Counted from the first letter of the stretch, positions 22,791-32,009 are shown. The stretch: DNA of 64,000 nt from an uncultured Flaviramulus sp. (GCA_947495125.1 CANLXL010000005.1:248001-312000), one strand, 5' to 3'. Program-made: numbers and translations. Notes: generated from the letters alone by a model not told the origin.

Positions 22791-22852
22791 AACACTGCTC
22801 AAACTGGTAACGATGGGCGTCTGACCTCCACAATATCTTATAGAGCAGTGTT
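22791..22852 (+). ncRNA. Candidate structured RNA element
   Basis: AACACTGCTC and GAGCAGTGTT form a perfect 10-bp stem closing a 42-base loop that is unusually GC-rich for this region (ACGATGGGCGTCTGACCTCC). A run of six A follows. It sits in the leader of the next gene. It could be a regulatory leader or a small RNA; no known riboswitch class is recognised. Confidence 0.4.
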
Positions 22853-22867
22853 AAAAAACAATAAATC

Positions 22868-23188
22868 ATGAAAACAACAATCAATTTTCGATCAAAAGTA
22901 TTCAAAAGAGCACACGAGATAATGAAAGCCACGGGTAAGAGCTTCGCAGTGTGTTTAAGTAAAGCCTGGGCGGTTTACAGACTGGCTAAGCGTATGACAA
23001 GAGAATCCGTGTCATTTGCCTTTGAAAAGAAAGACGGCACGCTTAAAAAGGTTACAGGAACTTTAAAAGCTATTGAAAACCATATTAATGGTAGAGGAAA
23101 GGAAAACTTTAAAGTATTGCCTTATTGGGATGTGAAGGCCGACAGGTTCGGCTCGTTTAAAGTAGAGAATCTTATTACAGTTTACTAA
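22868..23188 (+). CDS. SH3-like (DUF2693/WYL_2-type) protein
   Basis: 106 residues: AHEIMKATGKSFAVCLSKAW at the N-terminus, then SFAFEKKDGTLKKVTGTL and YWDVKADRFGSFKVENL, the pattern of DUF2693 SH3-beta-barrel proteins frequent on Bacteroidetes mobile elements. Probably a small nucleic-acid- or protein-binding module. Confidence 0.7.
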   Translation: MKTTINFRSKVFKRAHEIMKATGKSFAVCLSKAWAVYRLAKRMTRESVSFAFEKKDGTLKKVTGTLKAIENHINGRGKENFKVLPYWDVKADRFGSFKVENLITVY

Positions 23189-23202
23189 TACAAAATTAAA
23201 CC

Positions 23203-23382
23203 ATGAAAAAAACAGACTATCAAGAGCAAAGAGATCGGTATATCAAGCAAAAGACCGTACTAGGGCTAATTGAACTAAAAGAATCGATCGAAAATGACCC
23301 AACAGGTTTTATAAATGGTCTTAAGAGCAAGATACGAGAGCTTGGCCTAGAATACAATATTCAGCCCGAAACATTAAACTAA
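23203..23382 (+). CDS. Small hypothetical protein
   Basis: 59 residues, charged helical (DYQEQRDRYIKQKTVLGLIE). Fits between neighbours with short gaps. Function unknown. Confidence 0.5.
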   Translation: MKKTDYQEQRDRYIKQKTVLGLIELKESIENDPTGFINGLKSKIRELGLEYNIQPETLN

Positions 23383-23388
23383 GACATT

Positions 23389-23562
23389 ATGAAAGCATTA
23401 TTAAAATTATTACTCATCCCTTTTCAATCACGTGAAAGAGCCAGGATTAAAAAACTATTGATTGCTCAAAGGATAAAAGAAATTGACGAAAATCTGACAA
23501 TTCTAAGAGAAGAAAACAATAGACTAAGAATTGAAATAGGGCTAAGTCCTAGAGTTGCTTAA
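23389..23562 (+). CDS. Small coiled-coil protein
   Basis: 57 residues: hydrophobic start, then a basic-acidic coiled coil (IKEIDENLTILREENNRLR). Function unknown. Confidence 0.5.
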   Translation: MKALLKLLLIPFQSRERARIKKLLIAQRIKEIDENLTILREENNRLRIEIGLSPRVA

Positions 23563-23602
23563 TTTTCCTTAAAAAAAGTATTAAAAATGAAAAAGCATTT
23601 CG

Positions 23603-23610
23603 TATATTTG
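23603..23610 (+). promoter_or_regulatory. -7 box of the antirepressor promoter
   Basis: TATATTTG, 72 bases before the antirepressor ATG, after a coding-free gap. No clear TTTG at -33, so an activator may be needed. The leader is pyrimidine-rich (TCTCTCTACTC). Confidence 0.5.
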
Positions 23611-23682
23611 ATCATACTTTATAGGTCTCTCTACTCTTATATTTTTTTATCATGGTTTGCTTTAATCACATAAAAGTAAATT

Positions 23683-24462
23683 ATGAAGAATTTAAAAGAA
23701 TTTAATTTTAACGGAAACAAATTAACAGTATTTGTTAACGAACAAAAAGAACCATTGTTTATTGCAAAGGATGTTTGCAAAGTTTTAGAATTATCAAACG
23801 TAAGTAAAGCTCTTTACAATTTAGACGAAGACGAACGTACCTTACTTGAAGTAACCCACCCACAGAACCCGTTAAAAGTTATCAATGTCAACGGTATTTC
23901 AGAAAGTGGTTTTTACAAGTTAGTACTGAGAAGTAACAAGCCACAAGCTCAACCTTTTCAAAAGTGGGTCACATCAGAGGTTTTACCATCAATTAGAAAA
24001 CACGGAGCTTATTTAACTGGTGATACCTTAGAAAAAGTATTATCTAATCCTGATCTTATTATAGGTTTAGGTCAAAGGCTAAAGGAAGAAAAGGCTCAAA
24101 AAGAAAGAGTGCTTATCCAAAACCAACTACAAGAAGAACAGTTACAGATTCAAGCCCCAAAAGTTCAGTATTTCAATGAAGTGCTTCAAAGCAAAAGCAC
24201 ATACACAACAAATCAAATAGCAAAAGAGTTTGGGTTAAGCGCAAGATCATTAAATAAGATACTCAACGATTTAAAGGTTCAATACAAGCAGAATAACACG
24301 TGGTTATTATATCATAAGTATCAAAATAGGGGTTATACTAAAACTAAGACACACTACTATTACGATAGCCTCGGAGAGCAAAAAACATCAATGCAAACTG
24401 TTTGGACAGAAACCGGTAGATTATTTCTTCATGAATTACTAAAAGAATCTCACACAGGTTAA
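23683..24462 (+). CDS. Bro-N/KilA-C phage antirepressor
   Basis: 259 residues. Bro-N domain 1-105: EPLFIAKDVCKVLELSNVSK, then VNGISESGFYKLVLRSNKPQ and FQKWVTSEVLPSIRKHGAY. KilA-C/ANT domain 160-255 with TTNQIAKEFGLSARSLNKIL. A Gln/Glu linker joins them. Such proteins relieve repression or control early genes of temperate phages; the nearby XRE gene is a likely partner. Confidence 0.88.
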   Translation: MKNLKEFNFNGNKLTVFVNEQKEPLFIAKDVCKVLELSNVSKALYNLDEDERTLLEVTHPQNPLKVINVNGISESGFYKLVLRSNKPQAQPFQKWVTSEVLPSIRKHGAYLTGDTLEKVLSNPDLIIGLGQRLKEEKAQKERVLIQNQLQEEQLQIQAPKVQYFNEVLQSKSTYTTNQIAKEFGLSARSLNKILNDLKVQYKQNNTWLLYHKYQNRGYTKTKTHYYYDSLGEQKTSMQTVWTETGRLFLHELLKESHTG

Positions 24463-24490
24463 AAACCCTATAATTTAGTATATTAGTAGT

Positions 24491-24766
24491 ATGGAAGAAT
24501 CAGTTTATTATAAGCTATCTAAAAAACGTGAAGAATTGAGAAAGTCAATTAAAAATGACACATTAACACTTCAGGTTATAGATAAGCAATTAAACAAGAT
24601 CGCATCATTGTTGCCTCACTCCACAGAGGGCGGAGGAAATTACAAAGGAACGCTATCTGAAAGTGTTGGTAATTATTACCGGGAACGGGATAAAGCTATT
24701 GTTAAGATCGCTGAATATTTCAAGTTAGATAAGCTATTATCTTGGTTAAATAATAAAATTAAATGA
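24491..24766 (+). CDS. Hypothetical phage protein
   Basis: 91 residues, helical with a glycine-rich centre (STEGGGNYKG). Overlaps the next gene by 4 bases (ATGA). Function unknown. Confidence 0.5.
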   Translation: MEESVYYKLSKKREELRKSIKNDTLTLQVIDKQLNKIASLLPHSTEGGGNYKGTLSESVGNYYRERDKAIVKIAEYFKLDKLLSWLNNKIK

Positions 24767-25176
24767 AAGCAAACGAATTAAGAGTAGGGAATTATGTTCA
24801 AACAGACAATAGCACTCCGCCTCACTACATAGATATTATAACTGTTGATTCTATTCTTGACTTAGGAAAATACGGAGGTAAGATAAATAATAACCATGAT
24901 TCTTGGGATTGGGATTTAGAAAACATCCATCCTATACCACTAACTGAAGAATGGTTGTTGAAGTTTGGTTTTGAGAAATTATTGATTGGAGACGGGAATG
25001 AGTATTTGATCGATGTTAATGGTTTGGGGTGGTCAATAAATATTAAATCTAAATATGTTGGATTTGACTATTTAGAAAATACAGAAATTGCAAAATGTTT
25101 ATATGTTCATCAGCTTCAAAACCTATACTTCGCTTTAACTGGTGAAGAACTACAACTTAAAGAATTAGCTAAATGA
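24763..25176 (+). CDS. Conserved Bacteroidetes phage protein
   Basis: 137 residues: NELRVGNYV, IHPIPLTEEWLLKFGFEK and VHQLQNLYFALTGEELQLK are recurring motifs in a small protein of Bacteroidetes phages with unknown function. Coupled by overlaps on both sides. Confidence 0.65.
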   Translation: MKANELRVGNYVQTDNSTPPHYIDIITVDSILDLGKYGGKINNNHDSWDWDLENIHPIPLTEEWLLKFGFEKLLIGDGNEYLIDVNGLGWSINIKSKYVGFDYLENTEIAKCLYVHQLQNLYFALTGEELQLKELAK

Positions 25177-25352
25177 AAGGTGTAATTATAGAATTTAAAA
25201 AATGTGATTATAATTTGAAATCTCTTTCAAAAAAGCAGATTAAATCTTATGAGGCCAGATTGAATCAGTGTTCTCCATTAGATCATAATGCCGACATTAT
25301 TATGTCTGGAACTTGCTCAATCTGTGGCGGGGTAAAAAATATCTTCAACTAA
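25173..25352 (+). CDS. Small Cys-containing protein
   Basis: 59 residues overlapping the previous gene by ATGA. C-terminal GTCSICGG gives a CxxC and there are two more Cys upstream (C11, C33), so zinc binding is possible. Last gene before the late promoter. Confidence 0.5.
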   Translation: MKGVIIEFKKCDYNLKSLSKKQIKSYEARLNQCSPLDHNADIIMSGTCSICGGVKNIFN

Positions 25353-25446
25353 AAAGCCTCTCACATACAGCAAGAGGCCTTATCCAAAGTACTTCATAAT
25401 ATAGAGATTTTGTGAGTTCCTATCTCTCACGTTCTAGGATTGGTTC
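25353..25446 (-). ncRNA. Candidate minus-strand small RNA at the early/late boundary
   Basis: On the minus strand a box TAGTTTTG (25,446-25,453) is followed by about 90 bases containing a hairpin GTGAG/CTCAC (25,412-25,430) and then GCCTCT/AGAGGC (25,356-25,378) followed by TTTTT, an intrinsic terminator. There is no ORF beyond five codons. The layout promoter, structured segment, terminator is that of a small RNA, but no -33 element is clear. Confidence 0.35.
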
Positions 25447-25468
25447 AAAACTACGAAAATATTTTATA

Positions 25469-25508
25469 TTTATTTAGACCAATTTAAAATAATATTAATA
25501 TATTTGTA
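25469..25508 (+). promoter_or_regulatory. Late promoter, copy 1 (structural operon)
   Basis: A 40-base segment identical to 41,333-41,372, ending in TATATTTGTA (box 25,499-25,506). No canonical TTTG at -33; instead TTTAGACCAATTT, possibly an activator site. The downstream leaders of both copies also share GAGTG-CT--GAGCGCCA and TACTTCA. It precedes the portal gene and should drive the structural genes. Confidence 0.75.
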
Positions 25509-25550
25509 CATAATGAGTGCCTCTGAGCGCCAATAAAGTAAATATACTTC

Positions 25551-26948
25551 ATGGGCTTAGGGGCATTTTTTGGTAAAACACAATTAGGGCAGTACATAGT
25601 TAAAGACACTCTTAAATCTTTAAGTCATGTAAATTCTTTCACACTTCCCTCAAGCACTTACATAACTACTGGAACACCAGTTTGGCGCGATCTTTCGCAG
25701 CTATCTTATCTTTTAAAATGTTACTATGAAAACCCTATAGTTCAATCCATAATTAACCTTAAAGCTGAGGCATTTGCAAATATTAGGTTTTCAGTTAAAG
25801 ACCTTAAAAGCGGAGAAGTATTCCCATTAAATGAGTATGAGAAAGACAAGGGTAAGCTTAATGAGCTTCTTTCGCAGCCAAATCCTTTGCAAAACACATA
25901 TGAATGGCTAAGGCATCTCAAAGTAAACAGGGAAGTATTTGGGAATTCTTATACCTACGCTTCAATTCCAGAAGCTTTTAATTTTAAGTCCTACCAGGAT
26001 ATAACCGTTATAAACAATCTGCCATCTTATTTGGTGACTCCAGTTCTAACTGGGGCGTGGTTAGAAGCTGAAACAAGAGATGAAATTATTAAAGAGTATG
26101 TGCTCGAAAATTTTAACGGGATTAAGAAGCACCTACCAACTAATAAAATACTTCACTTAAACAATGTTAATCTTAAGCTAGATAAGAATTTCACTGAAGG
26201 TGTGTCGAATTTAATAGCCCTTAAAAACCCGATATCAAATATTGATGCAGCTTTCGAGAGTAAAAATGTAATCATTACTAAGCGTGGACCAACTGGTATA
26301 TTGTCTTCTAACATGAAGGACGATTCGACGGGATCTACATTGCCACTGAGAGAAGATGAGTTGAAAGAAGTTCATAAGGAGTTTGAAAAATACGGGTTAA
26401 TGAATGGTCAATTTTCTCATATTCTATCCCCGTATGCATTAACGTACCAAAAAACAGGATTTGGAGTAAAAGAACTCATGTTGTTTGAAGAAATCTCGCA
26501 TAGCGCAATAGCCGTCTGTCATGCTTATGGAGTCCCTGAAGAAATTGTTAAATACTACATAAAGAATGGAACTCTTGGAACGGATAGTAATGTTGCAGAA
26601 AAGCGATTATACGATTCTACAATTATTCCAGAATCAGAAGACTTCATAAAAGGGCTTAACAATTTCTTCAAAACCAAAGAACATGGAATTGTCCTGATTG
26701 GCTCTTACGATCATGTTAAGGTGCTTCAAAAAAACAAAAAGGAAGAGGCAGAAGTAAAGAAAATCACCTCTGAAACCGCAAAAAGCAACTTTATGTCTGG
26801 CTTGACAAATTACGGGCAATACGCTATTGCATGTGATGTAGAACTAGAAGACAAGAAAATGGAAAAGAAAATGATTTGGGACTTGGATGAGAATCAATTA
26901 AACGCAATTGGAATTAACAATAAAAAAGTAGAATCAAATGGACAATAA
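25551..26948 (+). CDS. Portal protein
   Basis: 465 residues. NPIVQSIINLKAEAFANIRF and LLSQPNPLQNTYEWLRHLKV are portal-family features, followed by the clip/stem region and an acidic, Lys-rich tail. Portals form the dodecamer at one vertex through which TerL pumps DNA. First gene of the late operon, followed by protease and capsid. Confidence 0.85.
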   Translation: MGLGAFFGKTQLGQYIVKDTLKSLSHVNSFTLPSSTYITTGTPVWRDLSQLSYLLKCYYENPIVQSIINLKAEAFANIRFSVKDLKSGEVFPLNEYEKDKGKLNELLSQPNPLQNTYEWLRHLKVNREVFGNSYTYASIPEAFNFKSYQDITVINNLPSYLVTPVLTGAWLEAETRDEIIKEYVLENFNGIKKHLPTNKILHLNNVNLKLDKNFTEGVSNLIALKNPISNIDAAFESKNVIITKRGPTGILSSNMKDDSTGSTLPLREDELKEVHKEFEKYGLMNGQFSHILSPYALTYQKTGFGVKELMLFEEISHSAIAVCHAYGVPEEIVKYYIKNGTLGTDSNVAEKRLYDSTIIPESEDFIKGLNNFFKTKEHGIVLIGSYDHVKVLQKNKKEEAEVKKITSETAKSNFMSGLTNYGQYAIACDVELEDKKMEKKMIWDLDENQLNAIGINNKKVESNGQ

Positions 26949-27066
26949 GGAATCTGCTATAAAGGCAATAAAAGAAAAGTTAAGTAAACACAACTCTCCT
27001 GAAGTTGAGAAAGCTTTGAAATTAAAGCTTAAGATTTTGGAGGGTAATAAAACTGTTTTGAAATGA
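26938..27066 (+). CDS. Small charged protein between portal and protease
   Basis: 42 residues, Lys/Glu helix. Overlaps portal by 11 bases and protease by 4. Possibly an assembly factor; no family recognised. Confidence 0.5.
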   Translation: MDNKESAIKAIKEKLSKHNSPEVEKALKLKLKILEGNKTVLK

Positions 27067-27899
27067 TACATTGTAAAGAATTAAACAAAGACTTCACAGA
27101 TAAAGCAGAGATGTTTAAAGAGCTTAGGCTCAATAAAGATGAAATCATCGCTTTTAAAAAGTCCCAGGTTCAAAAATCCTGTGAAAAAGGGAATAGCGTA
27201 ATAGCTAAGGTAATCGATCCAACCAAACTAAGTGAACAAGTTAAGGGAATCAAGTTTGATGATAATCACTATTACATTGCAGTAAATTCTACCCGAATTT
27301 TAGATAGTCATGAAGATTTACATTTAGATACTATTTGGGATATAACAGTTAAAGCCCAACAAGGTAAAAACTATCTAGTAGATACTCATGTTTTAAGCGT
27401 AGGAACAACTATAGCCAGAAAAGAGTATATCGAAATGATGGTTGTAAAAGTTCCTTTCTCAATGGTAGGGAAGCCGTATAGTGGAAATACCGTTGTTCTT
27501 GTTTATAAAATTCCAAAAGACAAAATAATTGATTCAAAAGCAAAAGAATGGTTGGATAGCGGGGACGCCATCGAAGCAAGCGTCCGTATGCAATATGTAA
27601 CCATTGAGTTTTGCATGGATAGCACCGAAAAAGGAGATGAAACTTTTAAAGCAAATTTCGACAAGTATTACCCTTTAATAGCTAATAAGGATGATTTTGA
27701 AGAAATACTTTATTTCTGGGCTGTATCCGAAGCAAAAAATATAAACGAAAGTAGTCTTGTTTTGTTCGCTAGCAACCCTGCTACCGGACCAATGACTAAT
27801 AATAAAGGAGCCGCTGAACAGGCACTTCTTGAAACCGAAGCCGCTGAACAGGCACTTCAAGAAACACAAAAAACAATAATTAACATTTTAAACAATTAA
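27063..27899 (+). CDS. Prohead (HK97-type) maturation protease
   Basis: 278 residues. STRILDSHEDLHLDTIWD at the start, His109 in LVDTHVL and Ser173 in AIEASVRMQY are the expected His and Ser of the herpes-like prohead protease. Position between portal and capsid agrees. The C-terminus has a tandem AAEQAL-xET duplication (27,810-27,868), possibly part of a self-cleaved scaffold-like tail. Confidence 0.72.
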   Translation: MIHCKELNKDFTDKAEMFKELRLNKDEIIAFKKSQVQKSCEKGNSVIAKVIDPTKLSEQVKGIKFDDNHYYIAVNSTRILDSHEDLHLDTIWDITVKAQQGKNYLVDTHVLSVGTTIARKEYIEMMVVKVPFSMVGKPYSGNTVVLVYKIPKDKIIDSKAKEWLDSGDAIEASVRMQYVTIEFCMDSTEKGDETFKANFDKYYPLIANKDDFEEILYFWAVSEAKNINESSLVLFASNPATGPMTNNKGAAEQALLETEAAEQALQETQKTIINILNN

Positions 27900-27903
27900 A
27901 AAG

Positions 27904-29748
27904 ATGAAACTAAGATTTAGTAAAAAAACGCAATTGATATTTGGTATCGCATTTTCATTAGTGGCAACATTAGTGTTTTTCTTATCTCCTGAATTTGGGG
28001 CAAGCATGATAATGGCCAGTGTTCCGGTTTGGGGGCTTGTCTCGGATGGAACCTTTAAGGAATTATCGGTCGAAGAAATAGCTAAACTTTCTCCGGATGA
28101 CCAGACAAAGTATTTCGCTGATAAAGCAGAAAATCAAAAAGCCGAAATGATTAAAGATTTCGATGCTAAGATTGATGCGAAAACGAAAGATTTCTTAAAC
28201 AAAACCGAAGTAGATCAGATCAAAGCTGATTTCGCTGCGCAAATTAAGGACATGCCAATTGAAGCACTTAATAAGTACAACGAAACAATTGAAGGTCTTA
28301 AAACCGAAATCAAATCAGTTGAAGATTTGGCTGCGGAAGTTAAAGAAATAGCTAGAAAGCAAGGGACTGAATTGGCTAAACTTAAGGAAGGGAACGCTAT
28401 TCCTGATGTTCGCAGAAAGGCTAGTAGAAGAACTCATATAGAAGAGCTTATAAAGCACGCTTTAACATCTAAAGAATTTGAAAACTTTAAAAGTAGAGGT
28501 TTTGTTGGAGCATCTTCAAAAATGGTTTTAGGTCAGGAAGACAACAAAGTTCAATTAAAGACTTTATCTGACACGGGCGAGGGTGCGGCCATTGAAAAAG
28601 CCACTGTAGATACCACAAGTCACACCGGAACTGTTTTAATTAGTGAGGTTTCTGACATTGTTAGAGACGACTCACCTACAAGAGTTTCTCATGTTAGGGA
28701 TTTACTTAATGTAAGTATGACAGATCAGGCCCAGGTCGTAGCAGGGCAAGTTTATGACTTCACAGATGCATTGACATTAGGGGCTGTAATGTTAGCTGAA
28801 AACGGACAAGCACCAGAAAGTGTTTTTAAATCAAAAGAAAACACTTGGGGCCTTAAAAGAATTGCAAACTCTATGAGACTGTCAAAACGAGAGATTGCTG
28901 TTAACGGCCTTAAATGGGTAATGGATAAAGTTCTTGCAAAATTACCAGACGCTACTTTATTTGTGGAAGATGTACAATTACTATTTGGTGACGGTACTGG
29001 GGACAACGTTTTAGGTTTAGCTAAGGGGGCGCAAGCCTTTAATTTAGCACCAAACACCTATGTAGCAACAGCCATTGCTTCGGTTGCCACTTATAACAGT
29101 GACGCACAAGCTTTGATAACTTTTGCAGCAAATCACAAAATTAAAAATGGTGATAATTTAACTATTGCAAATGCCACCGAGGCTACTTATAACGCCACTC
29201 ATTCATCCGTAGAGGTAATAAACGCTAAACAAGTTGTTATTGATTTAGCATACGTTGCTGAGGCTGATACGTCCGCGTGGACCGGAAGTTCAACTTCTCC
29301 GTTTTACAATCAAATTGATAGTGCTCAAGAGTATGATGTACTAGCTGTATCAGATGCAAACCTTGAAGCAGGTGAATTTGTTTGTTCCGGACACGTAATA
29401 CACCCCAGTCAAGCAACCCAAATCGGCTTACTAAAAGATAGCCAGGGTAATTACTTGAACATTTCTAAAGATGCAAATGGTAGAGTTACAGGTGTTAACG
29501 GGAAACCGGTAGCAACAACTACAGCTATGCCTTACGGTAAATTCATTTCAGGTGATTTCTCAAGAAATGGGGTTGAGTTAAGAGAGTTCACGCCTCTTAA
29601 TATTCAATTCGCAGAAGATGTTGAAAGCGTTAAGAAGAACGAAATTGTGATTGTAATTCAAGAAGAAATAATCTTCCCAATTTATAATCCATATTGGTTC
29701 ACTTTTGGCAAGTTCAGCACTGCAAAGACGCAATTAGAAACACCTTAA
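27904..29748 (+). CDS. HK97-fold major capsid protein with scaffold-like N-terminus
   Basis: 614 residues, long for the family. Residues 1-190: a hydrophobic helix (about 10-28) followed by a Lys/Glu coiled coil resembling the HK97 delta (scaffold) domain, presumably removed by the protease. Residues 195-390 hold the capsid core (TLSDTGEGAAIEKATVDTTS, ANSMRLSKREIAVNG). About 395-470 looks like an inserted beta domain. The membrane-like helix at the very start is odd for a capsid protein. Confidence 0.85.
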   Translation: MKLRFSKKTQLIFGIAFSLVATLVFFLSPEFGASMIMASVPVWGLVSDGTFKELSVEEIAKLSPDDQTKYFADKAENQKAEMIKDFDAKIDAKTKDFLNKTEVDQIKADFAAQIKDMPIEALNKYNETIEGLKTEIKSVEDLAAEVKEIARKQGTELAKLKEGNAIPDVRRKASRRTHIEELIKHALTSKEFENFKSRGFVGASSKMVLGQEDNKVQLKTLSDTGEGAAIEKATVDTTSHTGTVLISEVSDIVRDDSPTRVSHVRDLLNVSMTDQAQVVAGQVYDFTDALTLGAVMLAENGQAPESVFKSKENTWGLKRIANSMRLSKREIAVNGLKWVMDKVLAKLPDATLFVEDVQLLFGDGTGDNVLGLAKGAQAFNLAPNTYVATAIASVATYNSDAQALITFAANHKIKNGDNLTIANATEATYNATHSSVEVINAKQVVIDLAYVAEADTSAWTGSSTSPFYNQIDSAQEYDVLAVSDANLEAGEFVCSGHVIHPSQATQIGLLKDSQGNYLNISKDANGRVTGVNGKPVATTTAMPYGKFISGDFSRNGVELREFTPLNIQFAEDVESVKKNEIVIVIQEEIIFPIYNPYWFTFGKFSTAKTQLETP

Positions 29749-29759
29749 TCTGAGAAACT

Positions 29760-30005
29760 ATGAAGTTGATAATCAAAGGTAGTGCCGATAAAATTAAACG
29801 CTTAGAAAAAGAGCTTAGGCTAAGATTCAAGCGCGATGGTTTAGAGGCTTCTATTGATGTTAAAAACATCGAAGTTGAATCAGAAGAGGTTGAAGGTTCA
29901 AAAGTTGATAAAACAGATGAATCTAAAACAGAACCTATTATTAATAAAGAACCAGAAAACACCTCAAAAACTTCTAAAAAGAAGAAAAAGGGTTGGTTAG
30001 GTTAA
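29760..30005 (+). CDS. Small Lys/Glu-rich protein
   Basis: 81 residues: short beta-alpha start (MKLIIKGSADKIKRLEKEL) then an acidic, disordered, Lys-rich tail ending KKKKKGWLG. Follows capsid. Function unknown. Confidence 0.55.
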   Translation: MKLIIKGSADKIKRLEKELRLRFKRDGLEASIDVKNIEVESEEVEGSKVDKTDESKTEPIINKEPENTSKTSKKKKKGWLG

Positions 30006-30016
30006 AATAATTAAGA

Positions 30017-30640
30017 ATGATAACACCACGCTCACACTATTATAACGGAAAGATTGCAATTCCAAATGCTAAAGATACAGCACCTAACAGTAATTTACTA
30101 GGTAATAGTTCGGAATTGGATCTATTCAGAGAACAGTTTGAGCGTGATGTTTTAACCAAATGTTTCGGTTACACTTTATATAAAGAGTTTCAGTCTAATC
30201 TTGAAATCGTTTCACCTGCAACTGAGCAAACCTTAAAATCTGGAGCAGCATCAAAATGGAGTGATTTACTATACGGGAAGGAGTATCAAATAGATGGTAA
30301 AACGTATTATTGGAAGGGTTTAATAAATAACGAAGAAAGCTTAATATCATTTTATGTTTTTCATCATTATTTAAAAAAGAACCTTGAGAGTTATACAGGT
30401 ATCGGCTTAGTTAAAGAGGAGGGTAAAAATAGCACTCATGTAAGTCCTAGAAGACTATATGTTGACTCATATAATTGGTTTTATACTTGGTCTATTGGCA
30501 ATTACTACGATTCTAATACGAGCGAATACGGAATAAAATCATTGTATCAATTTATTTGTGATATGAATGATCTTGATCCTACCACTTATTCGAATTGGAT
30601 GCCTCATAATTTTTCTAAACTAAATATTATGGGAATATGA
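30017..30640 (+). CDS. Head-tail connector (adaptor) candidate
   Basis: 207 residues located where the HK97 gp6-like adaptor is found. SELDLFREQFERDVLTKCFG and EESLISFYVFHHYLKKN are helical stretches consistent with it. Overlaps the next gene by 4 bases. Assignment rests on synteny. Confidence 0.6.
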   Translation: MITPRSHYYNGKIAIPNAKDTAPNSNLLGNSSELDLFREQFERDVLTKCFGYTLYKEFQSNLEIVSPATEQTLKSGAASKWSDLLYGKEYQIDGKTYYWKGLINNEESLISFYVFHHYLKKNLESYTGIGLVKEEGKNSTHVSPRRLYVDSYNWFYTWSIGNYYDSNTSEYGIKSLYQFICDMNDLDPTTYSNWMPHNFSKLNIMGI

Positions 30641-31137
30641 TTGTAGTTGAAGAAAGATTAAAAGAGCTATTCGCAACCTTGCCTACTATTTCAGTAAATG
30701 GTACAGATTATAAACCCATTTATGATTTTGGGTCTCATAAACACCTGTTAAGGTTTTTGGCAAGTAAACGAAAAGAAGGAGGTAATATTTACCCATTAAT
30801 TTGGTTGCAAACTCCTATAAAACAGTCTGGCGATGATAGCCCTGTGTTAGTTGATCTAAAACTCATATTAGCGACTTTAACAACAGCCAATTTGAGTAAT
30901 ACCGAAAGATTAGAAATAACCTTTAAACCAACGTTGTTTCCCTTACTTGAAAATGTAAAAAAATCATTGCGTGTATCTGGATTTTCAAGAATCATGAATC
31001 CAGATAAAAACAGCGAAACTAAACATTACGATTACGAAGATAAAGGGGAAAACAAGGTCACAGACATTTGGGACGCTATAAAATTTGAATGTGAAGTAAG
31101 ATTCACAGATTGCGAACAAAAAGTATTTAACTATTAA
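30637..31137 (+). CDS. Head closure/tail completion candidate
   Basis: 166 residues, alpha/beta, with an extended strand-rich centre (LVDLKLILATLT) and IWDAIKFECEVRF end. Its place between adaptor and tail tube suggests a stopper or tail terminator protein. No diagnostic motif. Confidence 0.55.
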   Translation: MIVVEERLKELFATLPTISVNGTDYKPIYDFGSHKHLLRFLASKRKEGGNIYPLIWLQTPIKQSGDDSPVLVDLKLILATLTTANLSNTERLEITFKPTLFPLLENVKKSLRVSGFSRIMNPDKNSETKHYDYEDKGENKVTDIWDAIKFECEVRFTDCEQKVFNY

Positions 31138-31149
31138 AAACATAAAACT

Positions 31150-32007
31150 ATGTCAGTAATAAATCAGGTAAGTGGAAGTGCGACTTCTATACCGCAAAAC
31201 ATGGGAGGGAAGAAACAATATCTTGAAGCTCCTGTAAAAACAGTAATCTTAGCGAAGGACACTTTTTCATTCGCTAACATAGCAGCAGTCAAGTTGGTTG
31301 CTAATTATAAAACCGGAGTAACAGCCAAAGGGTTGGTACCATTCCCTAATGTTGAAGGGATTGAACTCGCTAATACTGAAGAGAGCATTAAAAACGGAAG
31401 ATATACCGATTACACTTTAAAAGAAGGTGTTGCCGGAGTTAAATATCGATTTGATGTGTCGGTTAACTCTTATGAAGCTTTAAAATCTTTTAGAAACTCA
31501 GAATTCACAAGAGTTTTTGAAATCACCGAAGCGGAGGAAGTTACTTGTGATGTTCAAGATGATGGTACGGTAAAAGGTCGTAAAATGACCTCTTTCTTAG
31601 TTGGGCTTAGAAATCAAGCAACCGATGCAGATGTTCCTTATGCAGACGTCAACATTAAATATGATGATGATGTTTTTGATATCCTACGCGCTGAATTTGA
31701 TGCAACCGATGTAGAAGGTATTTATGATGTGAACTTGGAAATCGTTTCCCAAGCGGCTGGTGAAATTAAAGTTAAGGCTACGGTTGAATCTGGTAGCTCT
31801 GTTACAACTTTAGTTCAAGCGGATTGGAAGTTTGTTCAAGATTCTGATGGCCTTGAGGAAGCCATCACGGGATCGTCTTATGATGCAGCAACCGGAGAAT
31901 ATACTTTAACCGCAGCAGCGTTTGAAACTGGGAAATTGTCAACTGACGGTGTAATTCAGCAAGCAGAGATAACTTATGAGGCCGCATCTGTTACAGTAAC
32001 AATTTAA
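31150..32007 (+). CDS. Major tail tube protein
   Basis: 285 residues, beta-rich, Thr/Val/Ala-rich, with C-terminal Ig-like stretch (TYEAASVTVTI). Size, composition and location before the tape measure fit the tube protein that polymerises around the tape. Preceded by A-rich AAAACATAAAACT. Confidence 0.7.
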   Translation: MSVINQVSGSATSIPQNMGGKKQYLEAPVKTVILAKDTFSFANIAAVKLVANYKTGVTAKGLVPFPNVEGIELANTEESIKNGRYTDYTLKEGVAGVKYRFDVSVNSYEALKSFRNSEFTRVFEITEAEEVTCDVQDDGTVKGRKMTSFLVGLRNQATDADVPYADVNIKYDDDVFDILRAEFDATDVEGIYDVNLEIVSQAAGEIKVKATVESGSSVTTLVQADWKFVQDSDGLEEAITGSSYDAATGEYTLTAAAFETGKLSTDGVIQQAEITYEAASVTVTI

Positions 32008-32009
32008 TC

